The position numbers were made by a program, and so were the translations under genes. From Codonopsis lanceolata (Eukaryota > Streptophyta > Magnoliopsida > Asterales > Campanulaceae): a stretch of DNA of 64,000 bases. Positions 1 to 12,027 of this stretch are shown one piece after another (position 1 is the first letter of the stretch; each line of letters begins with the position of its first letter). The notes under the pieces are model-generated. The model worked only from the letters and a program-made list of their open reading frames with translations. It was not told where the DNA came from and did not search any database. The DNA lies in contig CM028383.1 in the NCBI GenBank assembly GCA_013146195.2, positions 14,325,311 through 14,389,310 on the forward strand, written 5' to 3'.

Positions 1-3
1 TCA

Positions 4-2733
4 TGTGGCGCAACATTTCAGACAGTTAACAACTCGGCTACACTTGGCCGGAAAGCAACCTGAATTAAACAAGTCATCGGCGACGTTACAGCCGGAACCC
101 AACAACTACTCCTACAATTAACACATGCTTAATAAACCTCAACGGCCACAACATGCCGGAGACAATAACAATAATAATACTTTAAACAAGCTTTAGCGGA
201 AGAAACGGTGATGAACCATACACACATATAAACAAGCTCGACTTATAGTCGGCATACCAAAAGATTACAAGTATTAAATAATTAAGTTAATACAACAATA
301 AAACCCCAAGCTAAGTCTACATGACTTGCTTCCCAACGTCCTTTCCAAAATACAAGATTAACCAGTTTAAGTCCAAAAGAGCAACCTTGCTCACAACGTC
401 CAAGCGTATACGTGAATCTAGCGTGGAACGTCTCCTCGGCTTTGATCTAAGGAAAACAAAGCAAACAAATAGGGTAAGTCGAAAGACTTAGTAAGTTACC
501 AAAATATGCATGTTCATATTATAGCATGACATTTATCGCAAATATGGCATGTTATCATCATTTAACACTTAGCACCTTATTCACATAAGAGCGTAAAGTA
601 AATCATACAAGTAGGATATGATAGTCACGGCCGCTTCGTAGCTCCTGCAAAACATTCTGTTACTGGTTCGTGCCATCGATGTTATGTGAATTCATCGACT
701 GTCGTCGAGTGCTACTCGATCTCAATAGCAAGCCAATGCGGCACTTAAGCGATACAAGGGCTACTTCCTCACCTGCGGCCCACGGTGGAGGTGTGTGGAG
801 TCCAGTGCGGCGATCCATAGCAAGCACGAATCCCATAATTCGTGAAGGCGATGTATCGTCCCACCCTGACTTGAAAAACAAACCATTTAATGCCAGCTGG
901 ACTTAATGCAATGCACAAGTAGATATTTACTTGACTTTAAACCAATTAAGGACCGAATCCGACAAGAGCGAATTCGACCATCCAAGTAGGGGATAATCTC
1001 TACCGTAAACACATCAAGGCAATAATTTGCACAAATACCAATCTTTCATAACAACTTGTTACAATCAATTAAACCAACTCATACTTGAGTAAACCAAGTC
1101 AATTAACGTTCAAACTTCGTAGGGATTGAAATTAGAGTCTAACATGTTCAATTCTTCCCTAGAGTCGACTCCGTTGAGTCCTTTCACTAAATTCCCAATT
1201 TTGAGGAAATTGAAGCTATATGCTTCATAACCCAACTTAGGTCACTTCTAAGTTCAACAAGGGTATAATTTCACCTAAAACATTTTAACACCATTCATGT
1301 TCTTCATGTAGTCCAATATTGAGGATACAACACATAGCCATTTTCACACATACCACATAGGCATAATTTAGGCATTCCCAAATAATTTCACTTTCATCAA
1401 CAAACATATTACATTACTTCTAACATGTTCAAGACCTCAATTAATCATAGTGAAAGAGTAATTTCAACATTCAAAGGCAAGAATCAACCTAGACATGCTC
1501 CTAACAAAATCATACATTCAAAATTCGTAGGAAGCAACTATGTGTCCCCATTGACCTCACACATCATAAACTTTGTTTCCTTAGGGTCAATGGGAGCTAA
1601 AATGAAGAAGAGTAACTTACTTAGCTTGAGTGAAAACTCAAGAGAATCCAAATCCAAACGGTGAAGTCGTTCCTTTCGTTGCACTCGTCGAGAATCCGAA
1701 GTTTGGCGGCGATCTAACGGTGGAATCCTTGGGGATCGGAGGAAGAAGATGGAGCTAGGGCTCAAAACTCAAGCTCCCAACTCTCTCTCTCTCTAACTTA
1801 TAAGAACAAGATGAACTAATGAAGAATTTACTGAAAATTGGCTAAGGTGGCATATTTATACCTCCAAAGTAAGAAAGGGCACAAGAGGTATTTCTCAAAT
1901 GAAATTAGTGAGTGTTAGGGAGTAATCAAACACTTAATCAAACTAATTTAACTTCTAATTAGTGTTAGGACTTGATTAGGACTAAGTATGGGTAGTTAGG
2001 AAGGGTTTAGAGGGGGTTTAATGGGGGTAGGATAGGCATTTCACGACCTAACTCAAAACAGGGGAAGAAAAATCCCGTAGCAGTTCTGCAGGTGAGGCGG
2101 GCGCCTCACCTGGCTCCATGCGGCCGCCTCAGATGCTGAGCCTTCTCCCAAGTTCAGCCCACTTCTCAATTGCTCCCTGTATTTGAGGCGGGCGCCTCAC
2201 CAGCTCCCATGCGGCCGCCTCGGCTCCAGAATGTCTAAAACTTGATCTAAACTTGATCTAAATGGTCCCAAACTTTTGGGCAACCATCCTAAGGTCTAAC
2301 CCTACTCAAAATGAGTCGGAAACACACCCGAACAACTCCCGGAACAAGGTAGAACAAGGCGCGAACCGCGCGACGAATGAACAACGAATCGAACTACAAT
2401 CAAACGTCATTCAAACTAGGATGTCTTGGTCATGAAATAGACTCGTTTCAACATGGTTAAGACCTGAATATAAAGCCAAGAACTCAACGAACACTTCGTA
2501 CGTCGAAATAGAAGCAAATACGAGCAACGAGGGGAATCGCCAAGGCTAAATTCAAAACGATTAAACCGGCGATTCAACAAACAAACTTTCGTGATTCTAA
2601 ACATGTTAAGAACTTCAAGAATGATTTATAAATGATTCTAAGACGTTTATAAACTAGATAAACATGATCGCAATCAACCAAGAAAGCGCAAATACAAGCA
2701 TGGAATGCACGTGCAAGATTATGGGGCGTTACA
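4..2733 (-). mobile_element. Ty3/gypsy LTR, minus orientation (Tekay/Del-like)
   Basis: Read on the minus strand the block opens with TGTAACGCCCC (complement of 2723-2733), the usual start of Tekay/Del chromovirus LTRs, and closes with CACA at position 4. A minus-strand TATA box (1853-1860) followed by an AG-rich stretch (about 1782-1795) gives a U3-R-U5 layout, so this is an LTR rather than coding DNA. No long reading frame is present and the short frames inside it are not genes. At about 2.73 kb it is long, as is usual for this lineage. It may be the 5' LTR of an element whose body lies left of the window, or a solo LTR: only three bases remain to its left, so neither PBS nor TSD can be tested. 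The lineage call rests on the LTR start from memory. Confidence 0.65.
1853..1860 (-). promoter_or_regulatory. TATA box of the minus-strand Ty3 LTR
   Basis: The minus strand reads TATAAATA, in the context GGTATAAATATGCC. It lies about 870 bp into the LTR and is followed downstream by an AG repeat, as expected for the U3/R junction of a retrotransposon promoter. Confidence 0.55.
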
Positions 2734-3029
2734 GAAGGTTGATGTATTCTCATATCCCGGTATCCCCTAAAAAAGGGATAACTTGATGCGGGAAACCCAA
2801 AGCTCCCATAGTGATCTGAAACGGGCCATAAGGCTATTTTTTATAATAAAATCCACTAAAGGCAACTAAGGTGCATTCTAACGCGGTATCATAGACAACA
2901 CTCCTCTCGCACTTTTTCGTCTTCCCCTAAACAAAGGAGGGTGGAACGAGAGCAGTGGTGTCCCGCATCCGCACATACGCGCACCCTATCCAGAGGGCGA
3001 GGCGCGAGTCGCACCAGGGAACCTCACGG

Positions 3030-3046
3030 TGGCGACTTCTGGGGAG
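3030..3046 (+). other. Primer-binding site, tRNA-Arg type (degenerate)
   Basis: TGGCGACTTCTGGGGAG lies directly downstream of a putative LTR 3' end. Ogre elements typically use a TGGCGACTC…TGGGGA PBS complementary to tRNA-Arg; this copy lacks a base or two in the middle. Confidence 0.5.
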
Positions 3047-3308
3047 TTGTTTTATTTTAAATATAATGGAGGGCTAGACTCATAAAATAAAACTTTTTGT
3101 TTTTATTTGTTTTACGGCTAAAGTATGCTTGTTATATTAATTTATGCATTTGAATATTGTGTTCCTATACATCTGTGCCTATATTTGTGGATATGATCCT
3201 CCATCTTGCAGCAGTTTCGTTCCGATAACTATTACGGGTGTATTTGAAAATATTCTATAAAAAAACAAAAAAAAAATGTGCTAAAATTAAAAAAAATTGA
3301 AAAAATCA

Positions 3309-3315
<7 letters not shown>

Positions 3316-3385
<70 letters not shown>
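3316..3385. repeat. Poly-A / (TA)n microsatellite
   Basis: About 25 A residues are followed by about 22 TA units inside the leader of the Ogre-like element. A shorter (TA)n tract lies at 3881-3897. Confidence 0.9.
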
Positions 3386-3389
<4 letters not shown>

Positions 3390-4379
3390 CAATAAAAGTC
3401 AAAGACACAATAAAAAGGGCGGGGCTTTATTTTAATTATTGCTTTATTTCCGGCTCTATACTATTATTTTTTTCTTTTCTTTCATATTTTCCTTTTTTTT
3501 TTATTATTCTGTACATTTGTACATATTTGCATTCATTATGTCATTTTATTTTGGGGAAATAGGACCAAATTTGTAATTAATAGGGATAGATAGTTTCCCC
3601 ACTTTTCTTTCTATTTCTTTCTATTTTTTATGTCTATATATCTGTAAATAAATAAAGATTTTACTGTTTTTTAGTTACCACACACACGCACATGCATATA
3701 GATATATTTTCAACTGTTACCCTACACCATGGCCAGCCTACCCCCTGCATGAGCCAACGCTAGAATGCATATAGATTCTCAGGACACTTCATAGAGCGAC
3801 CGGTTTTTGCATCTCTGAATTATGAGTAAGCCCTTGTCAAAAAAAATAAAAAAATAAAAGAAGGAAGAGAAAGTCAAAAAATATATATATATATATAATG
3901 CGCAAGTTCAACAAAAAAAATGATGAAAATAAATTGCGCAACAAAAAAATAATAATAATAAACAGGGGTTGATTTATTATTCTTTGATGCTCGACCTAGA
4001 CCATTTCGAATGGTGGATCCTGGAAAGAGTATAGGCCCTTCGCTTGGGATCAGTCCGATCCTGGGGAGTCGAAAGACAGATGGAATACGTTGGTCCTATA
4101 CTCTGGAGAAAGAATATACTATTCCAGGAAATGTCCTGAGACCGTCAAAATAAAGCAAGTGCTTATCTGGTCAATTGTATGGAACAATAAATAATAATAA
4201 AATATATTAATAAAGGCACGCTGTACTCCAAACCCAGAAAGCCTTCAGCCGACCTCACGATACCTCCATAACCCATTTTCCTCGAAACGGCCCGATTTGG
4301 AAAAGACGAGAGATAATCTTGGCCGGTTGATCCGGAAATTAGTCAAATCGAAAGAAGGTATCGATGTCGAATCGGACAA

Positions 4380-5612
4380 AGGCGAGAATCGATGCAGAGA
4401 TCAGCGGTATGGCAGATGAGCGATCCAGATATGGAGTACAGATTCAGGGGCTCCAGGATATGCTCCGACTTCGGCAATGCAGCAGTGGCTAGACCAAAAT
4501 TTGGATGCACGACATGATCGCTTGCTAAGCCAAATAGCAAGTCTTATACAAGGTTCGAAGCCCAGTGGTGAGGTGAATTCTTCCCCTACAATCCCCCAGG
4601 AAACATCAACATCACACGTGCCTCCAAACACTAACCCACCAAATATGGCCACTGCCCCAAATCCCAATCCTCCACCAAATCCCTACTACCCAAATATCAA
4701 CCCCTACCCGTCCTATCCTTCATATCCTTCCCCAAGCACCAAAATTCCCCAAAGCCCAAATGACCTCCCTTTTCCCATAACCAACCCACTTCAGAACAGC
4801 CCACATATGGACTCACAAAGTTATAACCCGCCAGGCCAAGTTACCACTTATTTACCTTATAATGATCACGGCGCCCTGGTGAAATCATCCGAAATCCACC
4901 AACCCAAAATCCACGGCCCAAAATCCTTATCACTTGAAAACCCACCCAATATCCATATCCGCACCCGAAACCCTTACGAGACCACCGTGAAATTAACCCA
5001 GCCTTCCCTAATCCAGCCAGTATATACCAAAAGCCAACTCCCCCAGCCACCAAAATAGAGGTCGACGTGGAAAATATAAAAGTCATGGTACTTAAACTTC
5101 TCAATAAAGGGGAATTTTCTACGCGGGCACTGACATTACAACCTGCGGCAGTATTGCCTTTCAAATTCAAAAATGTCTGACATAGAAAAATTTGATGGGA
5201 CAGGATGCCCTATATCCCACTTAAAATCTTATTCCACTGGCATGTAGTCAAGGGGAGCTAGCTTTGAGGCTATGGCTTCCAATTTTCACCTCACCCTAAT
5301 AGAGGCCGCAAACAATGACTAATGTTGTCGATAGCGAAAGCACCATGAATCGTGGGACCAAATAGTGAGCGTTCTTGGAAAGGTACAAAGACAACACCAT
5401 CCGAAAATAGAAGGGACCTTGAGTCGTGCACCCAAAGGAAAAAACACATCTTTGAGCTTCGCGATCGGTGGAAAGAAAGTTGGCCCAGACTTTTGACAGA
5501 CCTGATCCGGCTGAGTCATGCAGAATGTTTATTAAAAACCTCCATCTCATCTACTTGGAACACATGCGGTACCTTCCATACACCAATTTTAAAGAAATAG
5601 TAGACATAGGAG
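4380..5612 (+). pseudogene. Degenerate gag of the Ogre/Tat-like element
   Basis: The longest open piece (4477-5058, 193 codons) encodes a Gln/Asp start followed by a region very rich in Pro, Asn, Tyr and Ser, which is a typical low-complexity gag N-terminus. After stops and frame changes, 5173-5250 reads MSDIEKFDGTGCPISHLKSY, matching the conserved plant gag motif (K-F/Y-D-G-x-x-x-P-x-x-H-L-x-x-Y). Near 5467-5610 a further frame reads a WKE…PAES…MFIKNLHLIY-like segment that corresponds to the gag core helices (W-R-x-x-A…M-F-I-x-x-L). At least three frameshifts or stops separate these pieces, so no functional capsid protein is made. The coding then stops at the copia LTR border. Family assignment is by motif only. 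Confidence 0.7.
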
Positions 5613-7199
5613 TGTTGGGTTTTTGGGTAACAATCGTAGCGGAACAACAAAACTCTAGCCTTGGATCCGTTTAGCATGAAAAGATTAGAAACAATGAAAA
5701 AGATTTACATACCTTAACGTGATTATGTTTGTTCAAAAACGAATCTCCAAAATTCAACCTTTGAGTTTGTTGCCAAGTCTTCAAGCTTCTCCTTTGATCT
5801 TCCTTATGATGAATGTGACCCAAGCCTTAGGTGATAACGTAATCACCCTCTAATGGTTATCCACACGCGAACGAACCAAGAACAATTCTTGTAGGATTGC
5901 TAGATGATCCTCCGATTAATGAAAACGTTTTTCATTAATCGATGGCAAAATTATGGAGTTGATTTGGGATTCCCCTTTTGTTTTTGATTCTCAATCAAAA
6001 ATCAAAAGTTTAGTGTTTGATAAACTCTAAAATCAGTTCTATATCACGTTTTTGGCTGCCAAAAAGGATTATATATATGCTAGATATCAATCCCTAACAT
6101 TTAGGGATAATCCTTATTTAAAACCAAAACCAAGTCAACCAAGGAATTTACGTACGGACCAAAACCGAAGCTGGCATGAGCCTTGCCCTATTTTCACTCG
6201 TGCTGATCAAGGAATGACTCGTGCCCAAGAACACGAGTCATGATTAATCCCACAAGGTCAAAATTTCAACGAGTCGATCCTTGTTGCTCAAAACGCAGTC
6301 GTACTACCTTGTTACGAGTCGTGCCAGAACCCAAAATCCACCATTTTAGCCAATGATCAAATTCGTTCTTTTTGTGTGTGACCCAGTAGGAATTATATTT
6401 ATGTTGGTAGTGAGTCGAATCATTGACCTCACAAGACATAAGTGGTTTCTAGCAAACCATTATATCCACCCAATTAATATAACATCAAAGCTTGATTCCT
6501 CGATAGATCAAATGTTACAATCCCTTTGTCCACGATGTCAAATTGAAAAATGAGTCATGGTCCATGTCAACTCACATTGTTCAATGCTTTCTTGATTCCG
6601 AATATGTTGATAAGCCAAGTGCATTTGATCTCTATCAAATCTCTTGAGTGTGGCCACACATTTCATCAACACTATTCATCGAGGGGCCCAAGCAAACATC
6701 TCTCTCAACGAGAGGGACAAATCCCATCTTGACTTATCATTCTTCCCTACAAGAATCCAATCGTGCCAACATAGCCCTTATTGCTATCCTATTAAAGATA
6801 GCGTTAGACTACATCAAACGCGATGTTCATCATGTGGAAGACAATGATAATCTCAGGTACAAAGGATTCAATAACACAACTATCATGAGACTTAATCATG
6901 ACATATATATGACTATAGACCATGTCATAAATCTCATCGGTAGGTCATGTCCAGTACTTGTTCTCTAGCAAGTGCTCATAAGTGTAATGTGCATCACATG
7001 CATATGATCATCTCCATGATTATCCATTACCAAGTTATACTAGTTATTCATAATAACTAGGGACGCTGGTTATTATAATAAACATGCAAACATATAATAA
7101 GCCAAATAAACTTTCTCTATAATAAATGATAAAGACGATTACATAGCGGTTTAAGTTATAAGTCATACATAACTAAACGCCTAGGGCATTACACCAACA
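5613..7199 (-). repeat. 3' LTR of the copia element
   Basis: This is a 1587-bp LTR with TGTTGG…CCAACA ends, nearly identical to 12028-13614. A minus-strand TATATATA (about 6069-6077) is the likely promoter core. A 29-nt inverted repeat lies downstream of it at 5913-5941. Confidence 0.95.
5913..5941 (-). other. Short perfect inverted repeat in the LTR leader
   Basis: CGATTAATGAAAA and its exact reverse complement are separated by three bases. The same structure is at 12327-12355 in the other LTR. It lies about 130 bp downstream of the LTR TATA on the transcribed strand, so the R/U5 RNA could form a 13-bp hairpin. Confidence 0.6.
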
Positions 7200-7210
7200 A
7201 TCTCCCACTT
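7200..7210 (-). other. Polypurine tract of the copia element
   Basis: The minus strand reads AAGTGGGAGAT immediately before the TGTTGG of the 3' LTR. This is the usual plus-strand primer of plant Ty1/copia elements. Confidence 0.85.
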
Positions 7211-7213
7211 GCA

Positions 7214-9226
7214 CTAGGCTCCATCTATGTATCGTATACCCATGGACCTAACATGACCATCATGCTTTGCTTGTGCGAGGGGCTTCGTAAGCGGATCCCC
7301 AATGTTATCATCGGTTGATACTTTGCATATCTTAACGTCTCCCCTATCAATGAACTCTCGAATGAGATGGAAACGTCTAAGAATATGTTTGGATCGCTGA
7401 TGTGACCTTGGTTCCTTTGCTTGCGCAATGGCACCATTATTGTCACAATAAAGTTCCACCGGATTAGTAATACTCGGAACAACTTCCAGATCACTAATGA
7501 ACTTCTTGATCCAAACTGCCTCCTTAGCTGCATCGGATGCCGTTATATATTCGGCCTCAGTTGTAGAATCGGCTATGGTACTCTTCTTGGAACTCTTCCA
7601 ACAAATTGCACCTCCGTTAAGCATAAACACAAATCCCGACTGCGATCGGAAATCATCTTTGTCGGTTTGGAAGCTTGCATCTGTGTAACCTCTTACAACA
7701 AGATCATCTTCCATTCCTCCAAAGACCAAGAACGCATCCTTAGTCCTTCTTAAGTACTTAAGGATCGTCTTAACTGCCATCCAATGGTTTTCACCAGGAT
7801 CAGATTGGTATCGACTCGTCATGCTTAGAGCATACGAGACGTCGGGTCTAGTACAAATCATGGCGTACATGATAGATCCAATAGCCGAAGCGTATGGAAC
7901 CTCATTCATCCTCTTTCGCTCACCAGTTGTCTTAGGACACTGAGTCTTGCTAAGAGTAACACCATGACCCATTGGCAAGTTACCTCTCTTAGAATTTTCC
8001 ATCTTGAATCTTCTAAGAACCTTGTCAATGTAGGTACTTTGACTCAAGCCAATTATCCTATTAGATCTATCTCTATAGATCTTGATGCCAAGGATGTAAG
8101 CGGCTTCACCCATATCTTTCATTGAGAAACATTTACCTAACCAAGACTTGACAGTCTGAAGTGCAGGAATATCGTTTCCAATGAGTAAGATATCATCGAC
8201 ATACAATAAGAGAAATAATAATGTGCTCCCACTGAATTTCATGTATACACAAGGTTCATCTTCGTTCTTGATAAAACCAAACTCTTTGATCTTTTCGTCA
8301 AAACGAAGATTCCAACTCCTAGAAGCCTGCTTCAATCCATATATGGATCTCTGCAACTTGCACACTTTGTTTGAATTTCTTGGATCGACAAAACCTTCGG
8401 GTTGTGTCATATACACATCCTCGAGTAACTTCCCATTAAGGAAAGCCGTTTTGACATCCATTTGCCATATCTCGTAGTCATAATACGCGGCTATGGCAAT
8501 TAAAATTCTAACAGACTTAAGCATTGCAACAAGCGAGAAGGTTTCATCATAGTCAACACCTTGAATCTGCCTATATCCCTTAGCTACAAGCCTAGCCTTG
8601 TAAGTATGCACCTTGCCATCCATGTCAGTCTTCTTCTTGAAGACCCACTTGCACCCTATGGTTTTTACACCTTCGGGTGACTCAATCAAGTTCCAAACTT
8701 GATTATCCGACATGGATTGCATTTTGGATTCCATGGCTTCTAGCCATTTCTCCGAATCAGGAGTGGACATCGCCTCTTGATAGGAAGTAGGCTCATCATT
8801 CTCAATGACTTCCATTTCATTACTTTCCGACACGAGAAATCCATATCTCTCGGGCTCGGATCGTACTCTATCCGATCTACGATGGACTTGTGGATCTTGA
8901 ACCGATTCCACAACTCCTTGTGGATTTGGTTCCGTCTCTACTAATGGTTCCATGTTATTTTGTTCTTGAATTTCTTCAAGATCATTTTTACTTCCACTAG
9001 ATGCTTTATTGAGAAACTGTTTCTCAAGAAAAGTACCATATTGAGCAACAAACACTTTGTTCTCATTGCGGTTGTAAAAGTAATACCCTTTCGTTTCCTT
9101 AGGATAACCAACGAAAATAACCTTGTCAGATTTAGGTGCTAACTTATCAGAGACAAGTCTCTTCACATAAGCTTCGCAACCCCAAATCTTCATGAAAGAC
9201 AAATTAGGTTTTCTTCCATGCCACAT
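7214..9226 (-). CDS. copia pol: integrase C-end, reverse transcriptase, RNase H
   Basis: An open frame of 670 codons. Residues 1-75 match the C-terminal end of copia integrase (W-G-C-E-A-Y…G-Y-P-K-E-T-K-G-Y-Y-F-Y). Residues about 176-410 are reverse transcriptase: KARLVAKGYRQ at 210-220, catalytic Asp257 in QMDVKTAFLNG and the YVDD box at 342-345. Residues about 510-650 are RNase H, with Asp516 (YTDAS), Glu557/Glu559 (STTEAEY) and Asp595 (CDN). All the catalytic acids I can check are present, so this part could still encode an active enzyme pair if joined to a working gag. It is not expected to be expressed alone, because the upstream gag and integrase are broken. The listed start is only the first Met after a stop; the natural product is a single gag-pol polyprotein starting near 11153. 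Confidence 0.9.
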   Translation of the reverse strand: MWHGRKPNLSFMKIWGCEAYVKRLVSDKLAPKSDKVIFVGYPKETKGYYFYNRNENKVFVAQYGTFLEKQFLNKASSGSKNDLEEIQEQNNMEPLVETEPNPQGVVESVQDPQVHRRSDRVRSEPERYGFLVSESNEMEVIENDEPTSYQEAMSTPDSEKWLEAMESKMQSMSDNQVWNLIESPEGVKTIGCKWVFKKKTDMDGKVHTYKARLVAKGYRQIQGVDYDETFSLVAMLKSVRILIAIAAYYDYEIWQMDVKTAFLNGKLLEDVYMTQPEGFVDPRNSNKVCKLQRSIYGLKQASRSWNLRFDEKIKEFGFIKNEDEPCVYMKFSGSTLLFLLLYVDDILLIGNDIPALQTVKSWLGKCFSMKDMGEAAYILGIKIYRDRSNRIIGLSQSTYIDKVLRRFKMENSKRGNLPMGHGVTLSKTQCPKTTGERKRMNEVPYASAIGSIMYAMICTRPDVSYALSMTSRYQSDPGENHWMAVKTILKYLRRTKDAFLVFGGMEDDLVVRGYTDASFQTDKDDFRSQSGFVFMLNGGAICWKSSKKSTIADSTTEAEYITASDAAKEAVWIKKFISDLEVVPSITNPVELYCDNNGAIAQAKEPRSHQRSKHILRRFHLIREFIDRGDVKICKVSTDDNIGDPLTKPLAQAKHDGHVRSMGIRYIDGA

Positions 9227-10078
9227 CTCATGTGGGGTCTTAGGAACCCACTTTAGGGACTCGATTCAAGTGTGAACGCAGCAGCCTCTAATGCATGTCC
9301 CCAAAAGGAAATAGGAAGGTCAACTTGACACATCATCGAGCGAACCATATCTAATAAGGTCCTATTCCTCCTCTGACACACCATTCCATCATGGTGTTCC
9401 GGTGGAGTCAACTCAAACAATTCCACTTTTGAGATGATTGTCAAACTCTTGGCTTAAATATTCTCCACCACGATCGGATCGAAGTGCTTTAATAGTTTTG
9501 CCAAGTTGATTTTGTACTTCATTTTGAAATGTTCTAAACATCTCAAACGATTCACTTTGACTTCATCGATAGACATAACCATATCTAGATAAGTCATCGG
9601 TGAATGTAATGAAATACCGATATCCTCCCTAGCAATGTTTCATTGGTCCACATACATCAAGATGTATTAGGGCCAATAAGGCACTAGCCCTTTCACTACT
9701 CTTAGTGTAGGGTGGCTTGGTCATTTTTCCAAATAAACAAGATTCGCATACCTCATATGATTCATAATCATGTGAGTCTAACATACCATCCTTATGGAGT
9801 TTAGAAATGCGTTTCTCGTTTATATGACCAAGCCGGCAATGCCACATGAACGTGTTGTTCACGTCATTCGGTTTAGACTTCTTGTCCATATGATAAATAT
9901 TTTCAATATTATTTTGTTTCTCATCTACATCAAGAACATAAAGGCCATTAAATGAATTAGCAATACCATAGAGCATTTCATTTAAATAAATATAAAACTT
10001 CTTATTCTCAATAAGAAAATTATATCCTTCATTATCCAAACAAGAAACGGAAATAATATTTCTACTCAAACCGAACAT
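9227..10078 (-). pseudogene. copia integrase, broken
   Basis: At 9629-10078 the minus strand encodes the GAG-pre-integrase segment with a His-Cys zinc motif (WHCRLGHINEKRISKL … CESCLFGK). At 9253-9444 it encodes the end of the integrase core (RRNRTLLDMVRSMM…PISFWGHALE). Between them the core carries stop codons and frame changes, including the segment that should hold the first catalytic Asp. The pieces lie in the correct order upstream of RT, so this is decay in place. Confidence 0.85.
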
Positions 10079-10358
10079 AGTAACAATTTTTCAAAACAAG
10101 TACTAAGCCACTAGGTAAAGTTACATCATATGTCCCTACGGCTAATGCAAAGAACTCTTGCTCCATTCCCCACACGTAGGTCAACTTCACCTTGTTTGAG
10201 TAGCTTTCTATTCCTTAGTCCTCACATTTAAACAAATGTGAGATCCACATCCCGATCCAATACCCATGAACTAGAAATAGAAAGGAAAATATCTATCATA
10301 TAGATCTGGAATCGAAGCAATCAGATTGCCCTTCTTCGCCTTTTTTTTAGCCTTCCTT

Positions 10359-11153
10359 ATAAGCCTTGCAATTACGCTCCAATGACCAACCTCTTGGCAA
10401 TGGTAACAAATCGCATCCTCGAGACACTTTGGGAGCCTCCGGCAACGGCAACTTTTTCCTTGGGCTTAGCAACACTTGCTTTACCTTTGCCATCTTTCTT
10501 GAACCCTTTACCTTTGTTAACCATTAACACATTTGTCGCCCGAGCTTCTTGATATTCTTCTTCTCTCGATTTTAAGCATCGCATGCAATTCCAGAGATTC
10601 TTATCCATGCCACTCATGTGATAGTGCATTATAAAATGACCAAAACTTTCAGCAATGAATTCAATATCGTATTCTGCGGCGAGTTCCAAACTCATCGATT
10701 TCCAAGCCTTTCGAGACGCTCAATGTAACCCTTCATCTTAAGGACATGAGCACCAACCGACGCCCTCTTGCATCTTGCATGCATTTAGGGCCTTTACCAC
10801 GCCATACCTCTCTTGTCTAGCTTGCACTTGGAACATTTCCTTTAAGCGCGGCTAGATCAAAAGCAACTCCATGTGTTCAAGGTCCTTCAAGAGCCTTACA
10901 CATGGTGGCAAGCATAAGGCATGCAACATTTGTAGAATCATCAGTATGTTTCTTATGTGTATCCTTATCTACCCTTGAAGCATTGGCAGCAGGTGGAGGT
11001 GGAATGGGTTCGTCAAGAACGTACATTTTTTTCTCTTGCCTTAGAATAATTCTTAAGCTTCTGATCCAATCAGAATAGTTTGTACCATTCTCTTCGGGCT
11101 TGTCCTTCTCAAGGACGGATCGCAGGATGTGGGCGATTATTGTGAGTTGCCAT
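10359..11153 (-). pseudogene. copia gag, broken
   Basis: A minus-strand ATG at 11153 (MATHNN…) in the position expected after the PBS is the likely ancestral start. The longest remaining piece (10372-10695) ends in a Lys/Gly-rich basic tail. In another frame, 10359-10417 reads a zinc knuckle CYHCQEVGHW whose fourth ligand (Cys) is lost. Several stops and frameshifts interrupt the frame, so no capsid protein is expected. Confidence 0.75.
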
Positions 11154-12014
11154 TACTACAATAAAATATGTAAACAATGAACAATATAAGTATCAACGCA
11201 TTTATCATCTAAGAGAAAATAATGTATTTTACAAATACTCCCACTCAATTATACACCTTCAAATACAAACATGTATCTTATAATCATAGTAGGCTAAGAT
11301 CCATATTTCACTTGTTTTTGGTTCAACTGAGTCAATGCCCGAAATCAAGCTATTTAGGTAGAAAACATCAATCATATCATATAAGACTCTTAGATCTTTT
11401 ATGAGATTCCTAAACATCATATGCCAAAAACATGTTTTAATCTCATCTATGCCTTGGGTCAAATCTCATTTGAAAGCACCAATTAAATCAAAACCTTTTT
11501 AAAACATATGAGATATGGAACGATGCACCTAACTGAGTCAAAACTATATCAACCATTATCTCATCTTGATCACAAATTAAGATACAATGATGCACCCAAC
11601 TGAGTCGAAACTACATCAAAATACCCTAAGATATCACAAGTGTTCTAATCAAGGGGTGGCATAAAACTTAAACATTTTAGAAGGTTTTTCACATAACAAC
11701 TAACATCGCATGGTAGTAGCATGAAACTTATGTGTACATAATCATGAACATAGGGATTCACAAAATATCAAACAAACACTTTGATTCAATTTTTGAGAAA
11801 TTACCAATCTGATTTAATCATATTAAACAAATCAATAACCTATGTAAAGACTAATCATATTAATCAATTATAGATCATGATTATGGCATGCTACATATAA
11901 TTGTTTTCATAAAACAACACACATAAAATCATGGATCTATTTCATATAGCATGTAAAACATTTAATCAAATTAAATCTAGCATGCCAATTTCAATCCTAA
12001 TCATGATAAACTTT

Positions 12015-12026
12015 GCTCTGATACCA
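12015..12026 (-). other. Primer-binding site, initiator tRNA-Met
   Basis: The minus strand reads TGGTATCAGAGC one base after the end of the 5' LTR (12028-13614). This is the standard tRNA-Met primer site of plant Ty1/copia elements and it fixes element orientation. Confidence 0.95.
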
Positions 12027-12027
12027 C

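Larger units (their letters stand above)
2734..5612 (+). mobile_element. Ogre/Tat-like Ty3 element, 5' portion only
   Basis: The segment begins with about 290 bp that look like an LTR end (…GGAACCTCACGG), followed by a primer-binding-site-like string TGGCGACTTCTGGGGAG at 3030-3046. This is close to the tRNA-Arg PBS used by Ogre-type Tat elements. A long AT-rich leader with poly-A and (TA)n tracts follows, then gag-like coding from about 4380. The element ends at the copia insertion at 5612; protease, RT and integrase are absent. Its left LTR is cut by the LTR that ends at 2733. Lineage is inferred from the PBS and gag motifs. Confidence 0.6.

Noticed and set aside
670..906. Overlapping frames on both strands near 660-906
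   Set aside because: They lie inside the Ty3 LTR, overlap each other and show no domain.
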